NCBI GenBank assembly: GCA_964466315.1
Contig: CAYXNS010000008.1
Location: forward strand, 7,200 to 71,199
Direction: 5' to 3'
DNA: 64,000 nucleotides
Source of the DNA: SMWC01 sp964466315
GTDB lineage: Bacteria > Pseudomonadota > Gammaproteobacteria > Steroidobacterales > Rariloculaceae
A model generated the notes under the pieces. That model made no database searches and was not told where the DNA came from. It was given only the letters and a program-made list of their open reading frames with translations. This document shows positions 53,984 through 63,711 of this stretch, one piece after another. A program made the translations under genes and the position numbers. Position 1 is the stretch's first letter, and every line of letters begins with the position of its first letter.

Positions 53984-54639
53984 CCGCTGCGCGCGAGCAC
54001 TATCTCGCCGCGATGGGTATCCCCGTGTGGGCGTTGCGCGGCGAAGAGGATCAGGGGCCGGCGGAATCCGGAGCGGAATCGCTCGATTGGCTCGCTCTGG
54101 CCGAACGCGTGCGCGGTTGTGCTAAGTGTGCATTGCACGGCGGCCGAACACAGACTGTCTTCGGCGTAGGGAACGAAGATGCGGATCTCTTAATCGTCGG
54201 GGAAGCGCCGGGTGCCGAAGAGGATCGCCGGGGTGAGCCGTTCGTCGGACGCGCCGGCGGACTTCTGGATGCGATGATCGGTGCGATCGCACTCAGTCGC
54301 GAGGAAATTTACATAGCGAATATCCTGAAGTGTCGGCCACCGAATAATCGCGACCCGCGACCGGATGAGGCGATGGTTTGCACACCTTATCTCGAGCGGC
54401 AGATAGCACTTCTACAGCCCAAGGTCATTCTTGCGCTCGGCCGGATTGCGGCGCAGTGGTTATTGCAGTCGGATGCGCCCATCGGTAGGCTCAGAGGGCG
54501 GAAACTTGGCTTCGGCAATCCGGAGACGCCCTTGGTTGCGACCTATCACCCGGCCTATCTGTTGCGGAGTCCAGCGGCGAAAGCCAAGGTCTGGGAGGAT
54601 CTCAGGCTCGTAACGCGAATTCTTCGAACACAACGATGA
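53980..54639 (+). CDS. Uracil-DNA glycosylase, family 4 (Fe-S)
   Basis: 219 residues, GTG start. Removes uracil from DNA. GEAPGAEEDRRGEPFVGRAG is the uracil-pocket motif; cysteines CAKC near 42-45 and CRPPNNRDPRPDEAMVC supply the 4Fe-4S ligands; TYHPAYLLR is the C-terminal motif. Overlaps rimI by 4 bp. Confidence 0.93.
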   Translation: MTAAREHYLAAMGIPVWALRGEEDQGPAESGAESLDWLALAERVRGCAKCALHGGRTQTVFGVGNEDADLLIVGEAPGAEEDRRGEPFVGRAGGLLDAMIGAIALSREEIYIANILKCRPPNNRDPRPDEAMVCTPYLERQIALLQPKVILALGRIAAQWLLQSDAPIGRLRGRKLGFGNPETPLVATYHPAYLLRSPAAKAKVWEDLRLVTRILRTQR

Positions 54640-55109
54640 ACGCTTCGGTACAACCTCAAACTCAACTTCGCGCAATGCGGCCCGCGGATCTCAAGGCCGT
54701 AGCTGCGGTAGAGCTGTCGAGTTACCAGTTTCCCTGGAGTATCGGGATCGTCCGGGACTGCCTGCTCGCCGGGTATCACAGCCAGGTACTCGAAGTCGCA
54801 GGCGTCATCAATGGCTACAGCATAATGTCGACCGCCGGAGCCGAGGCACATCTGTTGAATCTATGCGTTCATCCCAGCTGTCAACGGTTGGGTTTCGGCC
54901 GCCGCTTGCTCAATGCCGCATTGTTGCGTGCGGAAGGGCTCGCCGTGGAGCGGGTGTTTCTCGAGGTTCGCCCATCGAACGCCGCGGCGATCGCGTTGTA
55001 CCAGTCCGCGGGCTTCGAGTTGATCGGTACGCGCCCATCTTATTACCAAGCCGAAGATGGGCGTGAAAACGCAGTGATATTCGCGGCGTCGATAGATCCT
55101 ACGGACTGA
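54636..55109 (+). CDS. rimI: Ribosomal-protein-alanine N-acetyltransferase
   Basis: 157-residue GNAT. Acetylates the N-terminal Ala of ribosomal protein S18. LLNLCVHPSCQRLGFGRRLL holds the acetyl-CoA loop; VFLEVRPSNAAAIALYQSAGF is the RimI pattern. Confidence 0.92.
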   Translation: MNASVQPQTQLRAMRPADLKAVAAVELSSYQFPWSIGIVRDCLLAGYHSQVLEVAGVINGYSIMSTAGAEAHLLNLCVHPSCQRLGFGRRLLNAALLRAEGLAVERVFLEVRPSNAAAIALYQSAGFELIGTRPSYYQAEDGRENAVIFAASIDPTD

Positions 55110-55135
55110 CTCGCTAACTCAAGGCCTACCCGATC

Positions 55136-56722
55136 ATGTCCGACCAGCTGGAGCGCCGTACGTTCGCGATCATTTCGCATCCGGACGCGGGCAAGACCAC
55201 ACTTACGGAAAAATTCCTCCTGTTCGGCGGAGCCATCCAGATGGCCGGGACGGTCAAGGGGCGTAAAGCACAGCGCCACGCCAGAGCGGATTGGATGCAG
55301 CTCGAACAGGAACGCGGCATCTCCGTCACGTCTTCGGTCATGCAGTTCCTTTATGACGGGAGACTCATCAATCTGCTAGATACACCGGGTCATGAAGACT
55401 TCTCGGAGGATACGTATCGCACGCTGACGGCGGTCGACAGCGCTCTGATGGTGATCGACGTGGGCAAGGGTGTTGAGTTGCGCACGATCAAACTCATGGA
55501 AGTTTGCCGCTTGCGTAATACGCCGATCATGAGCTTCATCAACAAGCTCGACCGTGATGGGCGTGATCCTCTCGAACTGCTCGACGAGATCGAGACGATC
55601 CTGAAGATCGAATGCGCTCCCGTGACCTGGCCGATCGGGATGGGACGGGAGTTTAGGGGCATCTACCACTTCGCCGACGACTGCATCAATCTTTACGAGC
55701 GTGGCGATTCGAGCCGTATCTCCGAATCGAAGCAGATTGTTGGCTTGGCGTCGCCGGAAGTCGGTGAGCTGCTCGGAAGCGATGCAGAGGCATTGCGAGA
55801 GCAGGTTGACCTGATTCGGGGTGCGAGCCCGGAATTCGACGCCAGTCGTTACCTCAATGGCCAGCAGACTCCAGTGTTCTTCGGCGCCGCGATACAGAAC
55901 TTCGGCGTGAAGGAGTTACTCGATGCCTTCGTCGCGAATTCACCACCGCCGCAACCGCGGGCGAAGGTCGATCGAATCGTCGATCCGGCCGAGGGGGACT
56001 TAAGTGGGTTCGTGTTCAAGATTCAAGCGAACATGGATCCGGCTCACCGGGATCGGATCGCGTTTCTGCGCGTGTGCTCCGGTACCTACACGCCGGGTAT
56101 GCGCCTATATCACACGCGGCTCAAGCGCGAGGTTCGCGTCGGTGAAGCCATCACGTTTATGGCCGCCGACAGGCAGCATGTCGACGAGGCGGTCGCCGGT
56201 GACATCATCGGGCTCCATAATCACGGGACGATCAATATCGGCGACAGCTTCTCCCAGGGGGAGGATCTTGTATTCACCGGAATCCCGGATTTCGCGCCCG
56301 AGTTGTTTCGTAGAGCCGTACTCAAGGATCCGCTGCGGCTCAAGGCGCTGAATAAAGGCTTGGACCAGCTGTGCGAAGAGGGTGCGACCCAGCTCTTCCG
56401 CCCGTTGTCGAGTAACGATTTGATTCTCGGCGCCGTTGGGCCGCTGCAGTTCGATGTCGCTTCATTCCGTTTGCGCGATGAATATGGGGTCGAGTGTGCG
56501 TTCGAGCCCGTGAACGTCGTCACGGCGCGCTGGATCACAGCCGCCGATTCGAAGCTTCTCGAGGATTTCACGCGTAAGCAGAAGGCCAGCCTGGCGCTCG
56601 ATCACACCGGTCGGCTCGTCTATCTCGCGACGACGTCCGTGCGGCTTAACCTCACCGAGGAGCGCTGGCCCGACGTCAATTTTCAGGCAACCCGAGAGCA
56701 TGGCAGCACCGCCGCGGGCTGA
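55136..56722 (+). CDS. prfC: Peptide chain release factor 3
   Basis: 528-residue GTPase recycling RF1/RF2. G1 SHPDAGKTTLTEK, G3 LLDTPGHEDFSEDTY, G4 INKLDRDG are intact; the domain order is as in RF3 rather than EF-G. Confidence 0.96.
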   Translation: MSDQLERRTFAIISHPDAGKTTLTEKFLLFGGAIQMAGTVKGRKAQRHARADWMQLEQERGISVTSSVMQFLYDGRLINLLDTPGHEDFSEDTYRTLTAVDSALMVIDVGKGVELRTIKLMEVCRLRNTPIMSFINKLDRDGRDPLELLDEIETILKIECAPVTWPIGMGREFRGIYHFADDCINLYERGDSSRISESKQIVGLASPEVGELLGSDAEALREQVDLIRGASPEFDASRYLNGQQTPVFFGAAIQNFGVKELLDAFVANSPPPQPRAKVDRIVDPAEGDLSGFVFKIQANMDPAHRDRIAFLRVCSGTYTPGMRLYHTRLKREVRVGEAITFMAADRQHVDEAVAGDIIGLHNHGTINIGDSFSQGEDLVFTGIPDFAPELFRRAVLKDPLRLKALNKGLDQLCEEGATQLFRPLSSNDLILGAVGPLQFDVASFRLRDEYGVECAFEPVNVVTARWITAADSKLLEDFTRKQKASLALDHTGRLVYLATTSVRLNLTEERWPDVNFQATREHGSTAAG

Positions 56723-56801
56723 CGATGCAGGAGCGGCCGCCTGGTCGCGATCAATGCTTGTGGTTGGGGGCGGTCACTCCTTCGGGGATAAGGTGGCTTT
56801 G

Positions 56802-58796
56802 CTACTGGGCGAGGCGGGGTTTGAAGCCTTTCACCAGGCGTTTGAGCCGCTCCAACTGGCTACCGCCCTCGTCGAGTTCATAGCGCGCCTTGACGTAAGC
56901 GTCCGTAATTTCAGCGATATCGATCGACGCGTTCGGGACGGTTTCGGCCGCCCGCCGTGCGAAATCCACGGGCCCTTCGGCCGGCCGGCGTGGCGGTACC
57001 TTCGCGCGGCTGAGCTTGTGGCAGAACTTCCCGAAGTAACGAGCAGCTGCATCGTTTCGCTGCCCACTCCGAAAGGTCCAGGCAAGGTAGAGCGTCAGCG
57101 CGCCCAGGAGCAGCACGAGGAGTCCGGCGCCGAGAGCGATCAGCTTGCTCCAATGGGGGCGCGCGAATCCCAACGATCGCAGTAGCGCTCGTTGGATTTC
57201 GGGGCCGTAACCCAGAACCCAGTCGTTCCAGTAAGTGTTCGCGGCATCCCAGGCCAGCGCCATACTCTTCAGCCACGGCAGGTTACGGAAGCCACCCGCC
57301 GCTCGCTGTCCCGCGAGAGAGCCGCTCGAAAGACCGGATTGGATTCGATCCGGCGCGACGGCTGCCGTTGGATCGACGCGCACCCAGCCTTCGCCTTCGA
57401 GCCAGACTTCGGTCCACGCATGCGCGTTCGACTGGTAGATGATGTAGTACTGACCCAGGGGGTTGAGTTCGCCTCCCTGATAACCTGTCACGACACGGGC
57501 CGGGATACCCGCCGCGCGCATGAGAACGGTGAACGCGGATGCGTAGTGCTCGCAAAATCCTTCGCGGGTCTCGAATAAGAAATCATCGGCCGCGTGGGCG
57601 CCGAGTGGCGGTGGCGTGAGCGTGTAATAGAAGGTTTCGGCGCGGAAGATTGCGAGCGCGTTGCGAATGATGTCGCGCGGCTCGGCGGAAGTTGCGCGCC
57701 ACTCGTTCGCGAGTTCTCGGCTGCGCGGATTGTTGCCGTCCGGGAGATAGAGGTAGACGTCGCGTTGTGCCTCCGTCAACGTCTCGCCCGCGTGGTACGC
57801 CGGGTAAGACCGCAGGTCGTACTCCTGCCGCGAGCGGATCGATCGTGGGAAACGAATGAGCTGGTAATGGCTCTCCATGACGATGTTCTCGTCGTCCGGC
57901 CATTCGGCGGGCATGTCCAGCGCGAAAACCCAACGTCGCCCGTTCGGTTCCAGCATCAAGCGGTAGTCGATGGGGTCGCCCGAGAAGTCCAGCGTGTCGA
58001 CGATACTGCCGCGCAGTTGCGTGCCTTCCCCTGACCACGTTCGGCCATTGAAGTTACTGAGCACGGGACCGCGCCAATACAGTTGGTCAGGACCCGGCAG
58101 TCGGCCGTAGAACTCGACTCGGAAAGCGACCGCGTCGGATAGGCCCAGTTGCGTAATGTCGCCCGGACTCATCGTATCGGAGAGGCCACTGCGTCCGCTC
58201 GTGTTGACGCCCGGAATTGCCCATAACGGGCCTGGTAGTCGAGGAAACAACAGGAAGAGCACGAGCATGATCGGTAACGCCTGTAATAGCAGGCGGCCCG
58301 AGAGCCGGATCGTCTCCCGTGCACTGAGGAGCGGCCCATGGCGACCGAGCTGCATGAGGCCGACGGTCGTGAACCATACGAAGCCGATGAGATAAACGAC
58401 GACGAGAGGGCTGCGCTGGGCCAGGAGGCCGGCGAACAGGAGGAAGAAAGAAATAATAATCAGCACGAGCTGATCGCGGTGCGTACGCGTCTCGAGGAAT
58501 TTGAGCGCCATCATGATCACGAGAAGTGCGCTGCCCGCCTCGATGCCGTTTACCGTGTGGTAGCGTTCCAGCACAGCGGCGAGCGCGCTGATGGCGAGTA
58601 CGATGCGGATGACTCCGTTAGGTAGTGGCCAGTTGAACAGATCGCCAGCGAGCCGCCAGCCGATACAGGTGCAGAGCAGAAAGGGCGCCCAGAAGGGTAG
58701 CGTGGGCCAATGCGGCAGGCTGGCACCGGCAACCACGCCGGCCGTCCAGATCACGCGTTGGGTTTCACTGCGGATACCGATCGCTAGCGCGTTCAT
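56802..58796 (-). CDS. TgpA-type transglutaminase-like membrane protein
   Basis: 664 residues from MNALAIG at 58796. About six N-terminal spans, then a periplasmic transglutaminase domain with catalytic Cys in REGFCEHYASAF, His in NAHAWTEVW and Asp in RVDPTAA, a further span, and a cytoplasmic tail. Overlaps the DUF58 gene by 4 bp. Part of the MoxR-DUF58-TgpA set; substrate unknown. Confidence 0.92.
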   Translation of the reverse strand: MNALAIGIRSETQRVIWTAGVVAGASLPHWPTLPFWAPFLLCTCIGWRLAGDLFNWPLPNGVIRIVLAISALAAVLERYHTVNGIEAGSALLVIMMALKFLETRTHRDQLVLIIISFFLLFAGLLAQRSPLVVVYLIGFVWFTTVGLMQLGRHGPLLSARETIRLSGRLLLQALPIMLVLFLLFPRLPGPLWAIPGVNTSGRSGLSDTMSPGDITQLGLSDAVAFRVEFYGRLPGPDQLYWRGPVLSNFNGRTWSGEGTQLRGSIVDTLDFSGDPIDYRLMLEPNGRRWVFALDMPAEWPDDENIVMESHYQLIRFPRSIRSRQEYDLRSYPAYHAGETLTEAQRDVYLYLPDGNNPRSRELANEWRATSAEPRDIIRNALAIFRAETFYYTLTPPPLGAHAADDFLFETREGFCEHYASAFTVLMRAAGIPARVVTGYQGGELNPLGQYYIIYQSNAHAWTEVWLEGEGWVRVDPTAAVAPDRIQSGLSSGSLAGQRAAGGFRNLPWLKSMALAWDAANTYWNDWVLGYGPEIQRALLRSLGFARPHWSKLIALGAGLLVLLLGALTLYLAWTFRSGQRNDAAARYFGKFCHKLSRAKVPPRRPAEGPVDFARRAAETVPNASIDIAEITDAYVKARYELDEGGSQLERLKRLVKGFKPRLAQ

Positions 58797-59794
58797 GGAT
58801 CCACGGCGTCGTCGAACAATGCCAGCATTCTGAGGCATTCGTGAAGATGATCGCGCCCGGCCCCGAGTTCGATTTTCTGGCCCGGAATGCTGAGCCCGAA
58901 CGCGCAGCCTTCTTCGGCCGCGTCGAGGCACCAGCGAGTCAACTGTGACAGGCGTTCCTCGACGTCGAGTCCGGAGAGAGAGTTCCAGTCGAGTATCTGT
59001 GCTCTCTGTTCGCCGCCGGCAAACTGCTTCGTTACGAGTTCGTCGTTGCGAGCATACGCCTTCCAGGCGATGTGTTGCGGTGGATCGCCCGGGATTGCGG
59101 TTCGGAGCCCCGCGAAGTCTGCATCGCCGTGCTGTCCCGTATCCTGTGAGCCGCCGATGGGTCCTGTCAGGGGCATTGACTTACCCGGGCTCACCGGCTT
59201 GGGGTAGACGATGCAACCGGCGTTCATATGAATCCACGACCAGGCCCTGAAGAGATTGCCGGGATAGCGTGTCGCGATCGAGCAGCGCTTGAGCCGCAGC
59301 CGTCCGCGCTTCTGCGTCGGCACCCGGAGTGCCACCGAGCGGTACTCGCCGGGCCGCACATCGTGGGGTGCGGAATCGACGCCGTCGCAGTGAAGCGATA
59401 ATTCGTAGCGCGTCGAGCGCGCATCGTTAATGATCGCCATCCGGAACTCGCAGCTCTCGCCCGCGAACACGGATCTCGCGCCCGTGAATCGGATTCGTAC
59501 GCCCAGGAGGTTGTTATGGCAGTGGTGCATCGTGACGAGCCCCAGGCCAGTCAACAGGAACGCCAGACCGAAACCTAAGCTAGACGCATAGTTCATGGCG
59601 CCGATCACCATGGCGAGAAGGACGAGCCCGAAGGTAAGGCCGAAGCGGCTCGGGAGGATATAGATGCGCCGCCGCCGCAGCACGAGATTGATCGGATCCG
59701 GTCTCTGGCGCCGTTCCGCCCAGGCTGCCGCCCCGAGTCGAATTCTTTGCGTCGCTGCGCCTAGTATTGCTTGAGCCCGCATTCGCTGAGCCAT
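58793..59794 (-). CDS. DUF58 domain protein
   Basis: 333 residues. Two N-terminal spans (FGLTFGLVLLAMVIGAMNYA region) and a VWA-like domain with the DUF58 signature GDPPQHIAWKAYAR. Partners with MoxR ATPases in assembly or maturation of surface protein complexes; exact role unknown. Confidence 0.9.
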   Translation of the reverse strand: MAQRMRAQAILGAATQRIRLGAAAWAERRQRPDPINLVLRRRRIYILPSRFGLTFGLVLLAMVIGAMNYASSLGFGLAFLLTGLGLVTMHHCHNNLLGVRIRFTGARSVFAGESCEFRMAIINDARSTRYELSLHCDGVDSAPHDVRPGEYRSVALRVPTQKRGRLRLKRCSIATRYPGNLFRAWSWIHMNAGCIVYPKPVSPGKSMPLTGPIGGSQDTGQHGDADFAGLRTAIPGDPPQHIAWKAYARNDELVTKQFAGGEQRAQILDWNSLSGLDVEERLSQLTRWCLDAAEEGCAFGLSIPGQKIELGAGRDHLHECLRMLALFDDAVDP

Positions 59795-59808
59795 CCTGTG
59801 ACCCGTGA

Positions 59809-60768
59809 TCAGGCGACCGGGACGGCCTCCAGGATTGATTCGCCGATGCTAGCAGATTGAATCTCGCTATCCTGCTCGGGTTCGAGTCGATGATCGACCA
59901 CGCTGGGCAGTACGGCCTGGACGTCCTCGGGATGTACGCCGCTGTGACCTGCCATCAAGGCCCAGGCCTGCGAGGCCCTGACGAGCGCGATCGCGCCCCG
60001 GGGCGATAGGCCGGCCCTGAATACGCCGGAGTCACGGGTATGGGCCACGAGTGCCTGGACGTAGTCGAGCAGCGCGTCGGAGACATGGATACTCGTAACG
60101 GCATTCTGGAGCTTGACTAACGCATCCACGCTCAGGACGGCTTCGAGTTGATCGACGAGATCTCGGCGGTCGCCGTTGGCCAGAAGCTGGCGCTCCTCCG
60201 CCGGCAGGGGATAGCCGAGCGTGATCTGCATGAGAAAACGATCGAGTTGGGATTCGGGGAGCGGGAACGTTCCGATCTGCTCCGTCGGGTTGCGGGTGGC
60301 GACGACGAAGAAAGGTGAGGGCAACGAGTAGGTATCACCATCGGCAGTGACCTGGCGCTCTTCCATGGCCTCGAGTAACGCGCTCTGAGCCTTCGGTGTC
60401 GCCCGATTGATCTCATCCGCGAGCACGAGATGCGAGAAAATCGGGCCTTTGTGGAACTCGAAGTGGCCAGTATCGCGCGCGTAGACGGAGACGCCGATTA
60501 CGTCGGCGGGCAACAGGTCGCTCGTGAACTGGATGCGCTGATAGTGCAGGTCCAGTGCTTTCGCGAGGGCATGAGCCAGTGTGGTCTTGCCGACGCCCGG
60601 AAGATCTTCGATGAGCAAATGACCCCGTGCGAGCAGGCACGCCAGGCTCAGGCGGAGTTCTTTCTGCTTACCGACGATGATGCCGTCCAGCGTCTCGAGG
60701 ACGGGTTGGACCAACTCGACGGGGTTCGATAACCCGCTACTTGCGGCGTGAAGATTCGATGTGGCCAT
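59809..60768 (-). CDS. MoxR-family AAA+ ATPase
   Basis: 319 residues. Walker A DLPGVGKTTLAHALA, Walker B region LVLADEINRATPKAQSALLEAMEE, sensor FVVATRNPTEQIGTFPLPESQLDRF. First gene of the MoxR-DUF58-TgpA cluster. The three are 14 bp or less apart. Confidence 0.95.
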   Translation of the reverse strand: MATSNLHAASSGLSNPVELVQPVLETLDGIIVGKQKELRLSLACLLARGHLLIEDLPGVGKTTLAHALAKALDLHYQRIQFTSDLLPADVIGVSVYARDTGHFEFHKGPIFSHLVLADEINRATPKAQSALLEAMEERQVTADGDTYSLPSPFFVVATRNPTEQIGTFPLPESQLDRFLMQITLGYPLPAEERQLLANGDRRDLVDQLEAVLSVDALVKLQNAVTSIHVSDALLDYVQALVAHTRDSGVFRAGLSPRGAIALVRASQAWALMAGHSGVHPEDVQAVLPSVVDHRLEPEQDSEIQSASIGESILEAVPVA

Positions 60769-60905
60769 AGGGTGGAATGGTGGCTCAAAAGGGGCCGCGG
60801 GGACAGTCTGTTTCCAGCCAAATGTGACGCAGTCTGCAGATTACGGCGCTATCAGTGAGTTTCAGCGATTTCCAGGGGGCCAGAGAAGGGACCCGAGAGT
60901 AAGGA

Positions 60906-60930
60906 AAAAAAGGGGCCCGGCCCCTTTTTT
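60906..60930. terminator. Palindromic terminator / intergenic repeat copy 3
   Basis: AAAAAAGGGG and CCCCTTTTTT are perfect 10-bp arms around CCCGG, directly after valS. Outer arms GAAGGGACC/GGTCCCTT extend it. T-runs on both sides. Upstream at 60786-60808 lies a related GGGGCC...GGGGACAGTCTG segment. Confidence 0.65.
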
Positions 60931-60941
60931 CGGTCCCTTTT

Positions 60942-63698
60942 CTAGGCCATGGTCCGAAGTCGCTCGATCTGCGTGTCCAACTGCGCGAGCTTCTGCGACA
61001 ACTCGTCCGATCGTCCCTGCTCCTTGGCGACGATCTCGGCGGGCGCATTGCTCAGGAAGCGTGAATCGGCGAGCTTTTTCTGGCACTTGCTGAGATCAGC
61101 ATCGACCTGCCCGCGCTGCTTCTTGAGCCGCGTAACCTCGGCATCGAGATCGATGACTCCGGCCAGCGGGACGAGTACGCGCATCTGACCGACGAGCGCT
61201 GTCGCCGCGCCGCTGACCGCGGCAGCGTCGTCCACGAGGTCGATGCTTTCCAATCTCGCCAGCGCCATGAGATAGCTCTCGTTCGCTTTGAGGCGCTGCT
61301 TATCCATGCGGGTCGAGTCTGCAAGTTTCAAAGGGAGCTTCTTTCCGGGGTTGATTTCCATCTCGCCCCGAATCTGACGAACGCTGACGACGACCGCCTT
61401 GAGCCACTCAATCTCGTCGTCCGCCTGCTCATCCGACGAGAATTCATCCGTTTCGGGGAGCGCCTCCAGCATCACGGACTCACTCACTACATGTGTGCGT
61501 TCACAGAGTGCCAGCCACAACTCCTCCGTGATGAATGGCATGATCGGGTGAAGTAGCCTGAGAGTAGCGCCTAGCATATCCGCAAGCGTGCGCTGTGTTC
61601 CGCGGACACGGTTGGCGGGTGCGGCCTGATCCATGATGATCGGCTTGGTCAACTCGAGGTACCAGTCGCAGAATTCGTGCCAGGTAAATTCATACAGTGC
61701 CTGAGCAGTGAGGTCGAGCCGATATCCGCGAATGCTCTCGTGAACCGTGGTGACCGTCACGTTGAGTCGTGACCGGATCCATCGATCGGCGGCTGTGTAC
61801 TCCACGTCACCATCGTCGAGGTCTTCGATATGCGTGAATACAAAGTGCGCCGCATTCCAGAGCTTATTGCAGAAGTTGCGGTATCCCTCTACGCGGCCCA
61901 GATCCAGACTAACATCGCGGCCGGTCGTCGCCAGTGAAGCGAGCGTCATGCGTAACGCATCTGCGCCGTATGCCGAGATGCCATCCGGAAACTCTTTTCT
62001 GGTCGCGCGTTCGATCTTGGTTTTGAGGTGCGGCTGCATGAGGCCTTCCGTGCGCTTCGCAAGCAAACTGTCCAGGTCGATACCTTCGACGATGTCCAGC
62101 GGATCCAGGACATTGCCTTTGCTCTTCGACATCTTTTGTCCATCGTGATCGCGAATCAGGCCGTGTATATAGACCTCTCGAAAGGGCACGTCGCCCATGA
62201 ACTTGAGACCCATCATGATCATGCGCGCGACCCAGAAGAAGATGATGTCAAAGCCGGTTACGAGTACGGAGGTCGGATAGAACGTCTCGAGCGCTTCGGT
62301 GTCTTCGGGCCAGCCCATGGTCGAGAAGGGCCACAATGCCGACGAGAACCAGGTGTCGAGGACGTCGTCGTCCTGCGCCAACTCGATGTCGTCGGCGAGC
62401 GCATGCTTTTCTCGCGCCTCCGTCTCATTTCTGGCGACATAGATGTTGCCGTCGGCGTCATACCAGGCCGGAACCCTGTGCCCCCACCAGAGTTGCCGCG
62501 AGATACACCAGTCCTCGATGTTGTGCATCCACTCAAAGTAGGTCTTGGACCAGTTCTCGGGTACAAACCGGATGGATCCGGATTCGACAGCGCGGATCGC
62601 GGGTTCCGCTAATTGCTTGGTCTTTACATACCACTGGTCCGTAAGGAACGGTTCGACGACCTCGCCGCTACGATCGCCGCGCGGCACCTTCATCGTATGG
62701 GCGTCGACACCGTCGAGCAGGCCGAGTGCATCGAGATCGGCCACCACTCGCTCGCGTGCCTTGAGGCGGTCAAGTCCCCGGTAGGCATTTGGCGCCGCAT
62801 CACTAAGCCGGGCGTCCTCGTCCAGGATATTGATCAGGGCCAAGTCGTGACGCCGCCCGACCTCGTAATCGTTGAAGTCATGAGCGGGAGTGATCTTGAC
62901 GCAGCCGGTGCCGAATTCCGGATCGACGTACTCATCGGCAACAATCGGAATGAGTCTATCGGCGAGCGGTAGTCGGACCTCCTGGCCGATGAGTTCCTGA
63001 TAGCGCTCGTCTTCGGGATGTACAGCGACGGCCGTATCGCCGAGCATGGTCTCGGGCCGTGTCGTCGCCACCACGACATGCCCGCCGCCGTCCGCCAGCG
63101 GGTAGCGGAAGCGCCACAACCGACCTTGCTCTTCGTTTGAGAGTACCTCCAGGTCCGAGAGAGCGGTGTGAAGTACGGGATCCCAGTTTACGAGGCGTTT
63201 GCCACGATAGATCAGGCCGTCATCGTGGAGGCGAACGAACACCTCCGTCACGGCGTCGGACAGTCCCTCGTCCATCGTGAAGCGCTCGCGCGACCAGTCG
63301 ACCGAGTATCCGAGTCGCCTGAGTTGTTGGGTGATGCGGCCGCCGGAGCGTTCTTTCCACTCCCAGACGCGCTCGATGAAAGCATTTCGGCCGAGGTCGC
63401 GTTTCGATTTTCCTTCGGCTGCGAGTAACCGCTCCACGACCATCTGCGTCGCGATACCGGCGTGATCGGTGCCCGGCTGCCAGAGTGTGTTGCGGCCGCG
63501 CATCCGCTGATAGCGCGTCAGAATGTCCATGACGGTGCAACCGAAAGCATGGCCGATGTGCAGCGTTCCGGTTACGTTCGGGGGTGGGATGACGATGGGG
63601 TAGGGCGCGCCCGTGCCGGAGGGAGCGAAGTAACCGGCGTCCTCCCAGCGCTGATAATGCCGCGATTCGATCGCCGCGGGTTGATAGCCCTTCGCCAC
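60942..63698 (-). CDS. valS: Valyl-tRNA synthetase
   Basis: 918 residues. HIGH in NVTGTLHIGHAF, KMSKS in GQKMSKSKGNVLDP, an editing (CP1) domain and the C-terminal coiled-coil arm (VTRLKKQRGQVDADL). Standard length. Confidence 0.97.
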   Translation of the reverse strand: MAKGYQPAAIESRHYQRWEDAGYFAPSGTGAPYPIVIPPPNVTGTLHIGHAFGCTVMDILTRYQRMRGRNTLWQPGTDHAGIATQMVVERLLAAEGKSKRDLGRNAFIERVWEWKERSGGRITQQLRRLGYSVDWSRERFTMDEGLSDAVTEVFVRLHDDGLIYRGKRLVNWDPVLHTALSDLEVLSNEEQGRLWRFRYPLADGGGHVVVATTRPETMLGDTAVAVHPEDERYQELIGQEVRLPLADRLIPIVADEYVDPEFGTGCVKITPAHDFNDYEVGRRHDLALINILDEDARLSDAAPNAYRGLDRLKARERVVADLDALGLLDGVDAHTMKVPRGDRSGEVVEPFLTDQWYVKTKQLAEPAIRAVESGSIRFVPENWSKTYFEWMHNIEDWCISRQLWWGHRVPAWYDADGNIYVARNETEAREKHALADDIELAQDDDVLDTWFSSALWPFSTMGWPEDTEALETFYPTSVLVTGFDIIFFWVARMIMMGLKFMGDVPFREVYIHGLIRDHDGQKMSKSKGNVLDPLDIVEGIDLDSLLAKRTEGLMQPHLKTKIERATRKEFPDGISAYGADALRMTLASLATTGRDVSLDLGRVEGYRNFCNKLWNAAHFVFTHIEDLDDGDVEYTAADRWIRSRLNVTVTTVHESIRGYRLDLTAQALYEFTWHEFCDWYLELTKPIIMDQAAPANRVRGTQRTLADMLGATLRLLHPIMPFITEELWLALCERTHVVSESVMLEALPETDEFSSDEQADDEIEWLKAVVVSVRQIRGEMEINPGKKLPLKLADSTRMDKQRLKANESYLMALARLESIDLVDDAAAVSGAATALVGQMRVLVPLAGVIDLDAEVTRLKKQRGQVDADLSKCQKKLADSRFLSNAPAEIVAKEQGRSDELSQKLAQLDTQIERLRTMA

Positions 63699-63711
63699 GT
63701 TCCCGCCCCGG

